A DNA stretch of 64,000 bases, from positions 620,001 to 684,000 of the forward strand of contig OY764876.1 of the NCBI GenBank assembly GCA_963668595.1, read 5' to 3'. How positions within the stretch are numbered: position 1 is the stretch's first letter; every line of letters starts with the position of its first letter. The position numbers and the translations under genes are program-made. The notes beneath the pieces were generated by a model. The model ran no database searches. It was given only the letters and a program-made list of their open reading frames with translations, and was not told the DNA's origin. Origin of the DNA: GWE2-42-39 sp963668595. Its GTDB lineage: Bacteria; Bacteroidota; Bacteroidia; Bacteroidales; Prolixibacteraceae. Below, piece by piece: positions 1 through 10,700 of this stretch.

Positions 1-77
1 AAAAGGAACTGCATGCGTGGATGAAGCAGCAAAACGATCCGGGAGCTTCGCTTGATAAAGAAGTTGGGGAAGAATAA
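1..77 (+). CDS. Sulfatase, C-terminal tail (partial, 5' end outside window)
   Basis: An open frame enters from the left edge (first full codon at 3) and stops with TAA at 75-77. The 24 visible residues include HAWMKQQNDPGASLD, which resembles the usual end of S1-family sulfatases (a Trp-Met-Lys-x-Gln stretch followed by an acidic tail). No catalytic residue is visible, so the assignment rests on this tail and on the two sulfatases later in the same locus. The next gene starts about 10 bases downstream, so it was probably the preceding gene of the same operon. Confidence 0.5.
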   Translation, partial: KELHAWMKQQNDPGASLDKEVGEE

Positions 78-87
78 GTGGTTCAAT

Positions 88-1116
88 ATGGGAAAAGGTA
101 AAAAGATGAAGTGTTTATTGGTATTGGTTTGTTTTTTTTCGCTGTTCGGATGTGCCCGGGGCGAATCGGTTGGAGATGGTATTTCTGAAAAAGATACTGT
201 TCCGGTTTATAATAATTTAAAAGGTTTGGTTCCCGATTGTGCCGATCCGTATATTCTGAATCATGGAGGAAAATATTATCTCTACGGAACCGGTGGAGGA
301 AAAGGTATTCGCGTGTACGAGTCAAAAGATTTGGCAAGCTGGTCGGGTGCAGTCGGTGCACGCGATGGTTTTGCGCTTGACTCAACCGATGTTTGGGGAA
401 ACCATTCATTTTGGGCACCCGAAGTATATTTTATGAAAGGAAAATTCTATATGTTTTTTTCGGTGATGGAACATCTTGCCATTGCTGAAAGTGATTCACC
501 GCTCGGCCCTTTTGTTCAGAAAGAAAAAAAGCCGCTTCATTCGGATATCAAAGAGATTGACTCGCATTTGTTTGTTGATACCGATGGTCGGATGTACATG
601 TATTTTGTTCGGTTTACTGGTGGAAACGAAATTTGGATGGCCGAAATGAAAGAGGATTTCTCAGGGATTAAAGAAGAAACCCTGAAAAAATGTTTTGGCG
701 TTTCGCAGGCATGGGAACATACCTCGACGCCTCCGGTAGCAAAAGTTACCGAAGGGCCATTTATGCTGAAACACGATGGTTGGTATTACTTGTTTTATTC
801 GGCCAATCATTTTAAAAGTCAGGACTATGCTGTAGGATATGCCATTTCCAAATCGCCCACAGGGCCTTTTCAGAAATACGAAAAAAATCCGGTACTGATT
901 GGCGATGGAAAGAATATTTTCGGAACAGGGCATCACTCATTTTTTCAGGCTAATTCGGGACAATTGTATGTGGTTTATCATTCGCATAAAAGCAAAACTT
1001 CGGTGCAACCGCGAACTACCTGCCTCGATTGTTGCAGCTTCGAAAAAGATGTAGCCGGAAAACCCGATAAATTCGTTGTGTATGGGCCAACTACCACTCC
1101 TCAAGCAGTGAAATGA
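88..1116 (+). CDS. GH43-family glycoside hydrolase, lipoprotein
   Basis: Five-bladed beta-propeller glycosidase of family GH43 (arabinofuranosidase, xylosidase or galactosidase activities), 342 residues from the start chosen. The three expected catalytic acids are visible: Asp53 in CADPYIL (base), Asp158 in EIDSHLFVD (pKa modulator) and Glu222 in TEGPF (acid). The N-terminus is a lipoprotein signal ending FSLFGC, so the enzyme is probably anchored to a membrane and faces the periplasm or the surface. ATG 88 or ATG 106 are both possible starts; the longer open frame to 52 uses TTG and overlaps the upstream gene, so I did not use it. The stop overlaps the next start (ATGA), which suggests translational coupling with the following glycosidase-like gene. 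Substrate cannot be read from sequence. Confidence 0.85.
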   Translation: MGKGKKMKCLLVLVCFFSLFGCARGESVGDGISEKDTVPVYNNLKGLVPDCADPYILNHGGKYYLYGTGGGKGIRVYESKDLASWSGAVGARDGFALDSTDVWGNHSFWAPEVYFMKGKFYMFFSVMEHLAIAESDSPLGPFVQKEKKPLHSDIKEIDSHLFVDTDGRMYMYFVRFTGGNEIWMAEMKEDFSGIKEETLKKCFGVSQAWEHTSTPPVAKVTEGPFMLKHDGWYYLFYSANHFKSQDYAVGYAISKSPTGPFQKYEKNPVLIGDGKNIFGTGHHSFFQANSGQLYVVYHSHKSKTSVQPRTTCLDCCSFEKDVAGKPDKFVVYGPTTTPQAVK

Positions 1117-2324
1117 TGGACGGAAGAGGAATAATTCGCTCGGTATGCTGCGGTATTTTTATGCTGTTCGGGGCTTGTTGCTGCAATGCGCAGAACACTG
1201 AATTGGAGATGGGGGAAAAGCAATTGCTCCAGCTTGCTGACTGTCAGAAGGGAATGGGTGTGAATTACAACGAACAGCTTCAGTTTGTCAATTTTAATGA
1301 TTTGGAAAGAACCCAAACAGAATGGGTACGCGGATTTATGGATTTTTTCCAGTTGTACGAAAATGCGGCATCGTTGAAAACCGATAAAAATGTGGTGAAT
1401 TATTTGCAACTGAAATTGCATGGCTATCTCACAATTTTAAATATTAAATGGAATTTTAAATTGCGATCCGAAGTGTTTCCTGCAGATGGTTCAGCTATAA
1501 TGGAGTCGTATTTTGCATTTCTCGATCAGTTGCTCGAGCTGGTTTGGCAGCAAACCGATATGTTGGTTATTGGCAACGAGCCTTTTATTGAAACTCCGGC
1601 AAACCAAAAGAATGAGGCTTTAGTGAATTTTTATAAATCGCTTGCTGCGCGTATCGAAAAATTCCAGGCCAGGCATGCCGGGCACACAGTTCCGCTATTT
1701 GTTGGTGCATTTAATAATTTGGAAGACATGAATTGGCGTACCGAGGCAGTAAAAAGCCTGATGACGTTTGTGAAAGAAAATCCTGCCATGGCGGGCATCG
1801 ATTTGCATATTCATCATGCTACAATGGATCAGATGAAAGAGGCCTTGCGATATGCTGCCGCAAATATTCGTGGTGATCAGAAAATACTGATTACCGAATT
1901 TTCGCTTGTGAAACATTGGAAGTCGCAACTTAATGGTACTATTCCTGGTAGTTTTGCGTCGAAATATGGCTATCTGCCCACCATGAAAAATTATCAGTAT
2001 ATCGATTTGGCATTGAAACAGGCACGTCAGTCAGCAGAGTGGTTTGACTTTTTGCAGTCGAGTTACTGGTTCGAATCGCAGAAGCACTATTTACAGGAAG
2101 CTTTTTCGCAGATGTTGGCCGAACCCAGGTTTTTGCTTGCGATGTATGCCATTCGTCAAAGTTATCCGTATAATCATGACTTTACGCCGGAAACGACTCC
2201 CTGGGTGTTAAACGGACTTTTTGCCAACCGGACCATTGTGCCCGATTCGCTAAGTGGACAAAATCAGTTCAATTATTCGTTTATCCACGACTTTATTTCT
2301 ATTCAGAATAAAACAGCCCGCTAA
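1113..2324 (+). CDS. Secreted clan GH-A-like glycosidase, family not recognised
   Basis: 403 residues with an N-terminal signal ending near CNAQ. I do not recognise a CAZy family, but the pattern fits a (beta/alpha)8 retaining glycosidase of clan GH-A: a Glu preceded by Asn at the end of a strand (LVIGNEP, Glu156, candidate acid/base), the strand GIDLHIHH (about 228-235), and a second Glu on a later strand (ILITEFS, Glu262, candidate nucleophile), about 106 residues after the first. It overlaps the GH43 stop codon by four bases and is followed by a strong terminator, so it is the last gene of the leading operon. The function (cleaving an arabinose-, xylose- or galactose-containing glycan with its GH43 neighbour) is inference. 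It could also be a catalytically dead binding protein. Confidence 0.6.
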   Translation: MMDGRGIIRSVCCGIFMLFGACCCNAQNTELEMGEKQLLQLADCQKGMGVNYNEQLQFVNFNDLERTQTEWVRGFMDFFQLYENAASLKTDKNVVNYLQLKLHGYLTILNIKWNFKLRSEVFPADGSAIMESYFAFLDQLLELVWQQTDMLVIGNEPFIETPANQKNEALVNFYKSLAARIEKFQARHAGHTVPLFVGAFNNLEDMNWRTEAVKSLMTFVKENPAMAGIDLHIHHATMDQMKEALRYAAANIRGDQKILITEFSLVKHWKSQLNGTIPGSFASKYGYLPTMKNYQYIDLALKQARQSAEWFDFLQSSYWFESQKHYLQEAFSQMLAEPRFLLAMYAIRQSYPYNHDFTPETTPWVLNGLFANRTIVPDSLSGQNQFNYSFIHDFISIQNKTAR

Positions 2325-2351
2325 ACCGGGATAGAGCAGTTTTTACTTCAT

Positions 2352-2400
2352 AAAAAGCCCAGTCAAAGCATGCATTGTTTTGATTGGGCTTTTGTTTCTT
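2352..2400 (+). terminator. Rho-independent terminator after GH43 / GH-A-like operon
   Basis: Arms AAGCCCAGTCAAA and TTTGATTGGGCTT pair almost perfectly (one G-T wobble) around an 11-12 base loop. The 3' side runs into TTTTGTTTCTTTTT. It separates the leading operon from the SusC gene at 2719. Confidence 0.85.
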
Positions 2401-2718
2401 TTTAGAGGAAAAGGCGTATCAGGGGATGAAGACTATAGCCAGAATCTTTGTTGCCGATAATGTTTTCAACCCTTTTTTCGTATAGAAAAGAAGGGTTGTA
2501 TTCCCTTCAAATAACTGTATGAAATAGAATTTGTAGCCCGTTTATTTATGTTTTTTCGAAGACATGTTCGCGATGTAGCATTTTTGTTCGCATACGCAAA
2601 TTTGCAATTGTTGGGCAGGAAGAATAGAACAATAGTCATGGAAGTTGAAGGATTGTACTAAGTAAAGAAAAGGGCAGAACCTAATTTTGGAAGGATATAA
2701 AACCTAATTACTTTACTT
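2401..2718 (+). promoter_or_regulatory. Regulatory region upstream of PUL A susC
   Basis: This is a 318-base non-coding stretch. It holds a hairpin at 2468-2497 (AACCCTTTTTTC against GAAAAGAAGGGTT), two direct copies of TGTTCGC at 2565-2571 and 2585-2591 exactly 20 bases apart (two helical turns), and a short palindrome GCAAATTTGC at 2596-2605. TAATTTTG at 2682-2689 matches the Bacteroidota -7 box TAnnTTTG and would give a leader of about 25 bases. No well-spaced -33 TTTG was found, so promoter activity would probably need an activator. The repeats are a plausible activator site. Confidence 0.45.
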
Positions 2719-5700
2719 ATGAATAAAAATCTGATTATTCTATTAATGTTCTTTTCTTGTTACCTATCCTTTGGTCAGTCCCATCCGGGGGTGGTAAAGG
2801 GAGTTGTAACGGGCTCTGACGGAGATGCAATTCCCGGGGCAACGGTGTTTCTGAAAGGAAAAACTGTCGGGACAACCACTGACTTTGACGGACATTACTC
2901 CTTGAAGGGAGTTAAAAGTACGGATGTTCTGGTGTATAGTTTTATTGGCTATCGAACACAGGAGATTGAAATTGGTTCAAAGCAGGAAATCAATGTGGTA
3001 TTGGTTTCGGATGTGGTTGCAATGGACGAAGTAGTGGTAGTGGGCTATGGAGTTCAAAAGAAAGAAAGCTCGGTGGCTGCTATTTCGCAGGTTGAAGGGG
3101 AGACCTTGAAAAAAGCAAGCACAATTTCTCTTTCCAATGCATTAACTGGTCAAATTCAGGGGGTTTTTACGGTACAAACCGATGGTGAACCAGGAAGTGA
3201 TGCGGCCAATGTTTTTATCCGTGGAAAATCGTCGTGGGTGAGCAACACTCCGCTGGTGCTGATTGACGGAGTAGAAGGAAATCTGAATGACATCGACCCG
3301 AATGAAATAGAAACGCTTTCAGTACTGAAAGATGCTTCGGCTACTGCCGTATTTGGGGTGAAAGGAGCAAACGGAGTTATTCTGATTACCACTAAACGTG
3401 GTCAGGAAGGTGGTATTAAACTGACATTCAACTCAGAGTTCGGATTGAAGAATCCGTTGCTGCGCAGAAATATGTATGACAGTTATTCTACTGCTCTTAT
3501 TATGAATGAAGCGTATAAGAATGATGGAAGCTGGAACCTGCTTCTGCCCGATGATGTATTGGAGCATTACCGCACACAGGACATGCCTTATTTGTATCCG
3601 AATACCGATTGGGAAGAGCTTTGTGTAAAAGATTTTGGTATAACTCAAAAACAAAGCATTAGTATTTCCGGAGGTTCGAAACATGCACGCATTTATGCAT
3701 CGTTTGCATATACGTACGATGGAGATATTCTGAAAACAGTAAAACAACCGGAATATGATCCGGCATACAAATACAACCGTTACAATTATCGTGTAAATGC
3801 TGATTTCGATATTACTCCCAGCACAATTTTATCGATGAATGCTGGTGGCTATGTAGGAATAAAAAACCAGCCGAACGAATCGGCATCAATTCGTACTTAC
3901 CGGCCTATTTTTATGTTGGGGCCCATGGTTATTCCGAACGAGTATCCCGATTGGATTCTGGATCAGTATCCCGACCCGGCACACCCTGACGAAACAGGAA
4001 CTCGTCCTGCAAGCACCGGAGTAATTAATGCCAATAACCCGTACAATGCGATTAATTACAGCGGATATAAGCAAACAAAATCAACGGGTCTTGTTACTGC
4101 TTTTGTATTGAAGCAAAAACTCGATTTCATTACCAAAGGCCTTTCTGTTCAGGGAAAGGTTGCATTCAATCACGATGAGGCATACATCAAATCATACAAC
4201 TTCGATAAAGTTGCTTACCGCTTGTTGTCTGACGGAACCTGGGTAAGGTACAAAGGACGCGACAATACGGATGGTGAGGGAACAGAACTTCCAATTAATC
4301 CCGGAAGTGAGGACATCTCGGGTACTCCTTTTCGTAGCTGGTATTACGAAGCATCATTGAGCTATGCTCGTACAATAAAAGAAGATCATAGTATTTCTGC
4401 ACTGTTTTTAGGACAAAGACGTACCTGGCAAGATGATGTGGAATTTCCTCATTTTGAGGAAGGGATTGTTGGACGTTTAACTTACGATTATAAAGCCCGG
4501 TACATGGTCGAATTTAACTTGGGTTTAAATGGGTCGGAACAATTTGCGCCTAAAAAACGCTATGGATTTTTTCCTTCTTATGCTTTCGGATGGAACCTTC
4601 ATCAGGAAAAATTTATGGAAAGATTTCAGCCGTGGCTTTCGCGTGCAAAAGTCAAATACTCCTACGGAGAAGTGGGTAGCGACAATGCTGGTGGGCAACG
4701 TTGGTTATATACATCAACATATACAAACGGAAAAACCAATCAGGATGAGTACAAGCCAGGTACTGCTGATAACCCGGGAACCAATATTACTCCAATTGTT
4801 GAAGGAGCTGTTGCCAACGAAAATGCGACTTGGGAAAGAGCCAAGAAGAAAGACCTTGGTATTGAACTTGGCTTCCTTAAAAACAACAAAATATTGTTGA
4901 CCATGGACTTTTTTAAAGAAAACCGTGACCACATTTTGCTTAGTCGTTTGTCGCTCCCCGATTGGTTTGGAGTGAATGCTAAACAACAAAACCTTGGGGC
5001 AACCGAAACTAAAGGGTATGAATTAGAACTAAAATATACCGGTGGGCGCATAAATGGTTTGCAATACTGGGCAAAAGCCGGGCTTAGTTACAGCGATAAC
5101 CGGATAATTTTCAGGGATGAACCGTTTTATAAGCCTGAATACCAGAAGATGGCCGGTCGCCGGATTGATCAGATGTTTGGCTATGTGACAACTGGTTATA
5201 TCGATAACGTAGATGAGAGAGCAACTGTTCCTCGTTACGGAAGCGGTATTGTTGGATTAGGCGATGTAACTTATGTTGATTTCAATGGCGATGGTGTGAT
5301 TGATACAAACGATCAGGTTCCGATGGGCTATGCAGGTAGCTATCCATTGTATTTCTTTAATTTTTCAGGAGGACTAAGTTGGAAAAACTTCGATCTTGAT
5401 TTTACATTCCAGGGTGCAACCAAAACCTCGCGAAACATGGTTGATGCGTTTTTGTGGCCTTTGCACCGCCTGGCAAACCAGTATTTCGACTACCAAAGCG
5501 ATTACTGGACACCTGATAATCTTGATGCACGGTATCCGGCTTTGCATATGGATGCGAACCGTGCGCAAAACAATATTACTGATGGTACAGTTACTACGAC
5601 CAGTTTGTTCGATGCTTCTTATGTGCGTTTAAAAACGGCACAAATAAGTTACAACGTTCCGAAAGACTTTACCGGGAAATTCAGGATTGAACAGTGCCGT

Positions 5701-5850
5701 ATATATCTTCAAGGGAATAACTTGCTGACCTGGTCGCCCAACTATCCGATTGGTGACCCTGAAGGAACAGATGGAGGTAACGGAAACCTGACTTATGGCT
5801 ATTATCCGTTGATAAGAAGGTTTTCACTCGGGTTGCAAATAACATTTTAA
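2719..5850 (+). CDS. SusC/RagA-type TonB-dependent outer-membrane transporter (PUL A, first)
   Basis: 1043 residues. Signal peptide (about 1-20, ending FGQ), then a carboxypeptidase-D-like beta-sandwich (GVVTGSDGDAIPGATVFLKG, about 27-110), the TonB-box region DEVVVVGYG, a plug domain (VFIRGKSSW, PLVLIDGVEG, LKDASATAVFGVKGANGVILITTKRG) and a 22-strand barrel ending in LGLQITF. There is no STN domain, so it is a transporter rather than an ECF-sigma signal transducer. It should import oligosaccharides through the outer membrane together with the SusD lipoprotein encoded next. It heads an operon of closely spaced genes reaching at least 13552. Confidence 0.95.
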   Translation: MNKNLIILLMFFSCYLSFGQSHPGVVKGVVTGSDGDAIPGATVFLKGKTVGTTTDFDGHYSLKGVKSTDVLVYSFIGYRTQEIEIGSKQEINVVLVSDVVAMDEVVVVGYGVQKKESSVAAISQVEGETLKKASTISLSNALTGQIQGVFTVQTDGEPGSDAANVFIRGKSSWVSNTPLVLIDGVEGNLNDIDPNEIETLSVLKDASATAVFGVKGANGVILITTKRGQEGGIKLTFNSEFGLKNPLLRRNMYDSYSTALIMNEAYKNDGSWNLLLPDDVLEHYRTQDMPYLYPNTDWEELCVKDFGITQKQSISISGGSKHARIYASFAYTYDGDILKTVKQPEYDPAYKYNRYNYRVNADFDITPSTILSMNAGGYVGIKNQPNESASIRTYRPIFMLGPMVIPNEYPDWILDQYPDPAHPDETGTRPASTGVINANNPYNAINYSGYKQTKSTGLVTAFVLKQKLDFITKGLSVQGKVAFNHDEAYIKSYNFDKVAYRLLSDGTWVRYKGRDNTDGEGTELPINPGSEDISGTPFRSWYYEASLSYARTIKEDHSISALFLGQRRTWQDDVEFPHFEEGIVGRLTYDYKARYMVEFNLGLNGSEQFAPKKRYGFFPSYAFGWNLHQEKFMERFQPWLSRAKVKYSYGEVGSDNAGGQRWLYTSTYTNGKTNQDEYKPGTADNPGTNITPIVEGAVANENATWERAKKKDLGIELGFLKNNKILLTMDFFKENRDHILLSRLSLPDWFGVNAKQQNLGATETKGYELELKYTGGRINGLQYWAKAGLSYSDNRIIFRDEPFYKPEYQKMAGRRIDQMFGYVTTGYIDNVDERATVPRYGSGIVGLGDVTYVDFNGDGVIDTNDQVPMGYAGSYPLYFFNFSGGLSWKNFDLDFTFQGATKTSRNMVDAFLWPLHRLANQYFDYQSDYWTPDNLDARYPALHMDANRAQNNITDGTVTTTSLFDASYVRLKTAQISYNVPKDFTGKFRIEQCRIYLQGNNLLTWSPNYPIGDPEGTDGGNGNLTYGYYPLIRRFSLGLQITF

Positions 5851-5975
5851 CCATTATTAAATCGAAGATTATGAAACGAGCATGTTCGCTAAATATCAAT
5901 CAGGAAAGGAATCTCTCATGCAATTCCGAAAGTTTTCGGAACCATCCGTCAATTGAAAGAAAAAATTATTTACGG

Positions 5976-7724
5976 ATGAAAATATATATCCTGCCATTTA
6001 TCATTCTACTGGGATTATTCTTCTCGTCGTGCGAGAGCGATTACCTGGATAAAATGGCAGAATCAGATGGCTACGATGATGCTGATATTTTTCAGGATTC
6101 AATAAATTTTAAAAATTTCAACGATAAATTAATTGTAACTCCTTTATTGAAAAGGCATCGAAATGATACTCGTCCACTGGGCGATTTCGATGATGTGTCG
6201 GATAACTCAATATCCGGAGCAGACTGGACTGGAGTTCCTTCTGTATTAGCAGGGAATGGCGATTTCTACTCATTACGGAGTGCCGATCCTGCGGTGATGT
6301 GTAACAATTCCACCTGGTCAAGAATTTGGTCACAGGTGCGTGTTGCAAATGTTTGCCTTCAGAATATCGATCAATTTCCGGGAAGCGAATCATCGAAAAA
6401 CCGGATACTGGGAACCAGTTATTTTTTTAGAGGCTATTGTTATTTTGAGTTAACACGCCGGTGGGGAGGGATGCCATATTTCTATAAACCTATTGGTGCG
6501 GATGAAAATATGGATGTTCCAAGATTATCATATCAGGAAACAATGCTTTTGGCCGCGGCCGATTTGGACAGTGCAGCCATGTATTTAAATCCGGTTATTG
6601 CTGAAAGTGACTGGGGACGTCCGACTCAGGTAGCTGCTCTGGCCTATAAAGCAAAAGCCTTGGTTTATGCTGCTTCCGAGTTTGCTACATTGCAGTCCGG
6701 TGCAAAAACGGATCTTTGGGATGATGCTGCTCTGGCTGCCGATGAGGCTCTTAAAGTAGCCGAAGCAAACGGTTATGCGTTGGCGCCGATGGACAAATAT
6801 TATTACATTTTTAAAGAGAACGAAGAGGAAGTATATACGAAAGAGATTTTGTACGGTCGTCGTTACGATCATACCTGGGGGTCGAATTCATACAAACAGC
6901 GCTATCGCCCGCCGGGTCAGTTGTCTGGTCAGTATGCAACTGCTCCGAACCAATCTCTGGTTGATTGTTTCGAGATGCAGGCAACGGGTTTGCCTATTTC
7001 CGATCCGGCTTCGGGGTATAAAGAACAAGATCCGTACGTTGGTCGCGACCCTCGTTTTGTTGAATCGATAATCTACAATCAGCAAAAAGTGATGGGAAAA
7101 ACCATGCAGATTTATGATAAAGATGAAACAAAGAATCCGCCAACAATGGGATCAACGGATTTGGTATATACTGCCGGCCAGTTAAGTATGGGTTATTCAA
7201 AAACAGGCTATTACAACAATAAATGGATGGGACGCACCTTCAATGCAAACCTGGACATGCATTATCCTGAAATACGTTTGGCTGAAGTTTACCTGTTGTT
7301 TGCTGAAGCAGCAAATGAAGCCTGGGCTTTGCCAGGGCAACGTAATGCAGCGTGTAAATATTCGGCTGAAGAAGCTGTAAATGTTGTACGTAAAAGGGCT
7401 CTGATGCCGAATGTTGCGGCAAAGTTTCTTACCAAAGATTTGTTTCGTGAGCGGGTTCGTAATGAACGTCGTGTTGAGCTTTGTTTTGAAGACAACCGGT
7501 TGTTTGATATTCGCAGATGGCATGTGGCTCATCTTCCGGAGAACAGAGACATCTGGAAAATGGAAATTGTTAAAGTTGCAAAGAACAGTACTTATCCTAC
7601 TGGATTTATGTACACTCCCCGGTTGTACAAACAAAGAGTTTTCGAAGAAAAACACTACCTGTTTGTAATAAAACTGGACGACACCAATATCGGCCCGAAC
7701 TTCAAACAAAACCCGGGATGGTAA
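5976..7724 (+). CDS. SusD/RagB-family glycan-binding lipoprotein (PUL A, first)
   Basis: SusD-type lid protein for the SusC at 2719-5850. About 582 residues from ATG 5976, which opens a lipoprotein signal (MKIYILPFIILLGLFFSSC). Family signatures are TSYFFRGYCYFELTRRWGG in the TPR-rich N-terminal half, RLAEVYLLFAEAANE, and RVRNERRVELCFEDNRLFDIRRW near the end. The frame is open back to ATG 5871, which lies at the usual 20-base distance from the susC stop but would put 35 charged residues ahead of the signal peptide; I prefer 5976. The 125 bases between the stop and 5976 hold the perfect inverted repeat TTCCGAAA/TTTCGGAA (5924-5941). Confidence 0.92.
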   Translation: MKIYILPFIILLGLFFSSCESDYLDKMAESDGYDDADIFQDSINFKNFNDKLIVTPLLKRHRNDTRPLGDFDDVSDNSISGADWTGVPSVLAGNGDFYSLRSADPAVMCNNSTWSRIWSQVRVANVCLQNIDQFPGSESSKNRILGTSYFFRGYCYFELTRRWGGMPYFYKPIGADENMDVPRLSYQETMLLAAADLDSAAMYLNPVIAESDWGRPTQVAALAYKAKALVYAASEFATLQSGAKTDLWDDAALAADEALKVAEANGYALAPMDKYYYIFKENEEEVYTKEILYGRRYDHTWGSNSYKQRYRPPGQLSGQYATAPNQSLVDCFEMQATGLPISDPASGYKEQDPYVGRDPRFVESIIYNQQKVMGKTMQIYDKDETKNPPTMGSTDLVYTAGQLSMGYSKTGYYNNKWMGRTFNANLDMHYPEIRLAEVYLLFAEAANEAWALPGQRNAACKYSAEEAVNVVRKRALMPNVAAKFLTKDLFRERVRNERRVELCFEDNRLFDIRRWHVAHLPENRDIWKMEIVKVAKNSTYPTGFMYTPRLYKQRVFEEKHYLFVIKLDDTNIGPNFKQNPGW

Positions 7725-7750
7725 CTTTCCTAACCATAAAAAAAACAGAT

Positions 7751-10700
7751 ATGAATATAATCAAAACAATACTTGTCGTATTTTGCTTCGTATGCGTTTT
7801 ACAACCGCTTACGCTGACGGCGCAAAACAAGAATACGAACAAAAAGCCAACTAAAAAATCCAGCACAATTAATCTGACGTTGGATTCGAAAATCGTTGAT
7901 GAAGACGGGAAAGCTATTCCCGGAGCCCGGATTTATTCGTCTATTTCCAGAATGTATGTCAACGCTGGAGCCGACGGTGTAATTCAGTTTAAAACAGTGG
8001 CTAGCGACATGCTGGTAATAAAAGCAGATGGTTTTCAAACGAAGACAATTACTCCGACCGATGAGAATCTGAAAGATGGAAAAATAGTACTGATTCAGGA
8101 AAAACCATTAAATGGTGAAACCAACAATCTGGAACTTCCATTTGGGCGAACCACTGAAAGACGTAGTGTGGGGGCGTACTCAATTGTGAATGGGAAAAAG
8201 CTTGAAGGAACTCCGACCATGTCGATAGAAGGAACATTAGGTGGGCGTTTGAACGGATATTTTCAGATGCAGAATACTTTGGTTCCGGGCTGGACGAGTC
8301 ATAACACTTATGTTCGTGGTGGCTGGGGAAATTACATCACTATTGTTGACGGAGTTGAACGAACACTGGAATATATCGAACCGGAAGTAATTGAAAGCGT
8401 TGAGTTGTTGAAAGATGCAACAACCAAGGCAATGTACGGAGGTTTGCAGGCAAATGGTATTTTACTTATTACTACAAAGCGTGGAAAAGCTTTCGAAAAC
8501 AGCGTAAAGGTAAATGTTGAACGAGGTGTGCAAACACCAACACGTTTGCCCGATTTCCTGAATTCGTATGATTATGCTACCTATTACAATCAGGCTCTGG
8601 CGAATGATGGTTATGCTCCGCTGTATAGCCAACAAGCACTGGATGCATACAAAAATCACACTGACCCGATTCTTTATCCGGATGTGGATTTTTATAAAGA
8701 ATTTCTGAATAAGAATTTCAGCATAACTCGCATTAATAGTCAGTTGAGCGGAGGAAATGAGAAATCCAGATATTTTGCACACATCGGGTATCAGGGAAAT
8801 GGTGGTTTGGAAAAATATACGCAATATCCGAATGCCGATGATATTTTCACAGTCAGAAGCTCTATTGATATTGATGTGCTCGATTTTATTACAGTAAGTG
8901 CCGGATTTAATGGTGCATCGCAGGTGAAAGAATGGCCAAACCTTTCTACTCAGAGTTTCTTTTCACCGTTGGCCTCCCATCATCCGAATGATTATCCGAT
9001 TCTCATTCCGGGAGAAATGGTTGGTGTAACCGATCAGGAATTTGTGATTGGCGGTACTGCCGAGAAACAGAACAACCCATACGGATTATTGACAGGAAGA
9101 GGTTATGCCGAACGCAGATATACTTACATTCAATCTGATTTTGGTTTGACATTCGATCTGGAAAAATGGGTAAAAGGTTTGAAAGTTAGACCATTCCTTT
9201 CGTTTGATGTGTATAATGTTGAGACAGCTACCCAGGGAGCAACCTTTGCCGTTTATGAACCAACTTATAATTCAGAAACGGGAATATTGTCATTCAATCA
9301 GAGGGGAACTGAAACCAAGGCAACCAGTATGACCCGATCGAATGCCGAGGTGAGACGAAACTATGCATTTAATCTGACGGCCGATTACAACCGCACCTTC
9401 GGACAACATGCAGTAAAGGGATTATTAAATTATTATCAGTCGCGAAATGAAATTCGTAATGTGGATGAAGATCCTCGCCGTCAGAACCTGGGATTGCATC
9501 TGAGTGATATGATTGCTGATAAATATATTGTTGAGGCAAACATTAATCGGGTAGGAGTTACTTCTTTTTCAGATGATAACCGTTATGGATTTTTCCCTGC
9601 ATTTGGTTTGGGGTGGATCATGTCTGAAGAGGATTTCCTTTCGAATATTGGATGCATAAATATGCTGAAACTGCGTGCTTCGTACGGCGTGCTTGGCTCA
9701 ACAACCTACACGGCTGAAGGTGGTTTTTCAACTCATTTGTACCAGGATGTGTGGAAGCAAAATGGAACAATTGATATGAATGGAGACAACTACCTGGTTG
9801 GCCTCGATCGTACCGGAAATCCATACCTGGACTTTCAGAAAAGTTACGAGTTTAACGCCGGTATTGATGCGGTGCTGTTCAATCGTACAACTCGCCTGAG
9901 CCTTGGATATTTCAATAATATTAATGATGGGTTTATTGGTGATGGTGGAAATATTACTCCCGGCGTAATTGGCAAAAACGAAGCTCTCCCTTTCCGGAAT
10001 TTCAAAAAATATGGATTGAAAGGAGTTGAAGGCGAGTTGTGGTTCGAAAAATATTTGGGCGATGTTCAGTTTAGTTTTGGTGCAAACATGACCTATGGAA
10101 TCACCAAACGAATTGCAGATGGGGAACCGGATTATCCTTCCGATAGTTTTGCCGGATTAATCACCGTTGGTCGTCCGGTTGATGCAATAATGGGACAGGA
10201 AGAGGCAGGAGTTTTCAGTGATCAGGCTGATATTGACCAGTCGCCAATGCAAATGTTTGGCCCGGTGAGGGTGGGAGACATCAAATATACCGACCGAAAT
10301 AAGGATGGTTATGTGGACGAACGCGACCAAAAAGAAATAGGTAATTCTCTTCCTCGTCTTCAGTATGGTTTCAACTTCGATCTGAAATACAAGGGTTTTA
10401 ACCTGAGTGTTTTGGCTATTGGTTACGGCAAGTACAATCGTCTGCTGAATACTCAATATTATCAGATCTACGGAAACCGGAAATATTCGCGTGTCGTTGT
10501 TGACGGATTACCTAACGGAAATGCACATCCTCGTCTGTCGGTACTTTCTTCTGAAAATAATTTTGTGAGCTCTACTTACTGGGTTGTCAATAACGCATTT
10601 ATGAAACTTCGGAACATTGAACTAGGTTATACTTTGCCTCACAAACTGACCCAAAAAATAGCCATGAACGATGTGAAGCTGTTTACCCGTGGATACAATC

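Noticed and set aside
7197..7709. A 170-codon minus-strand frame within the first susD
   Set aside because: It overlaps the conserved C-terminal SusD motifs on the other strand and shows no protein family features.
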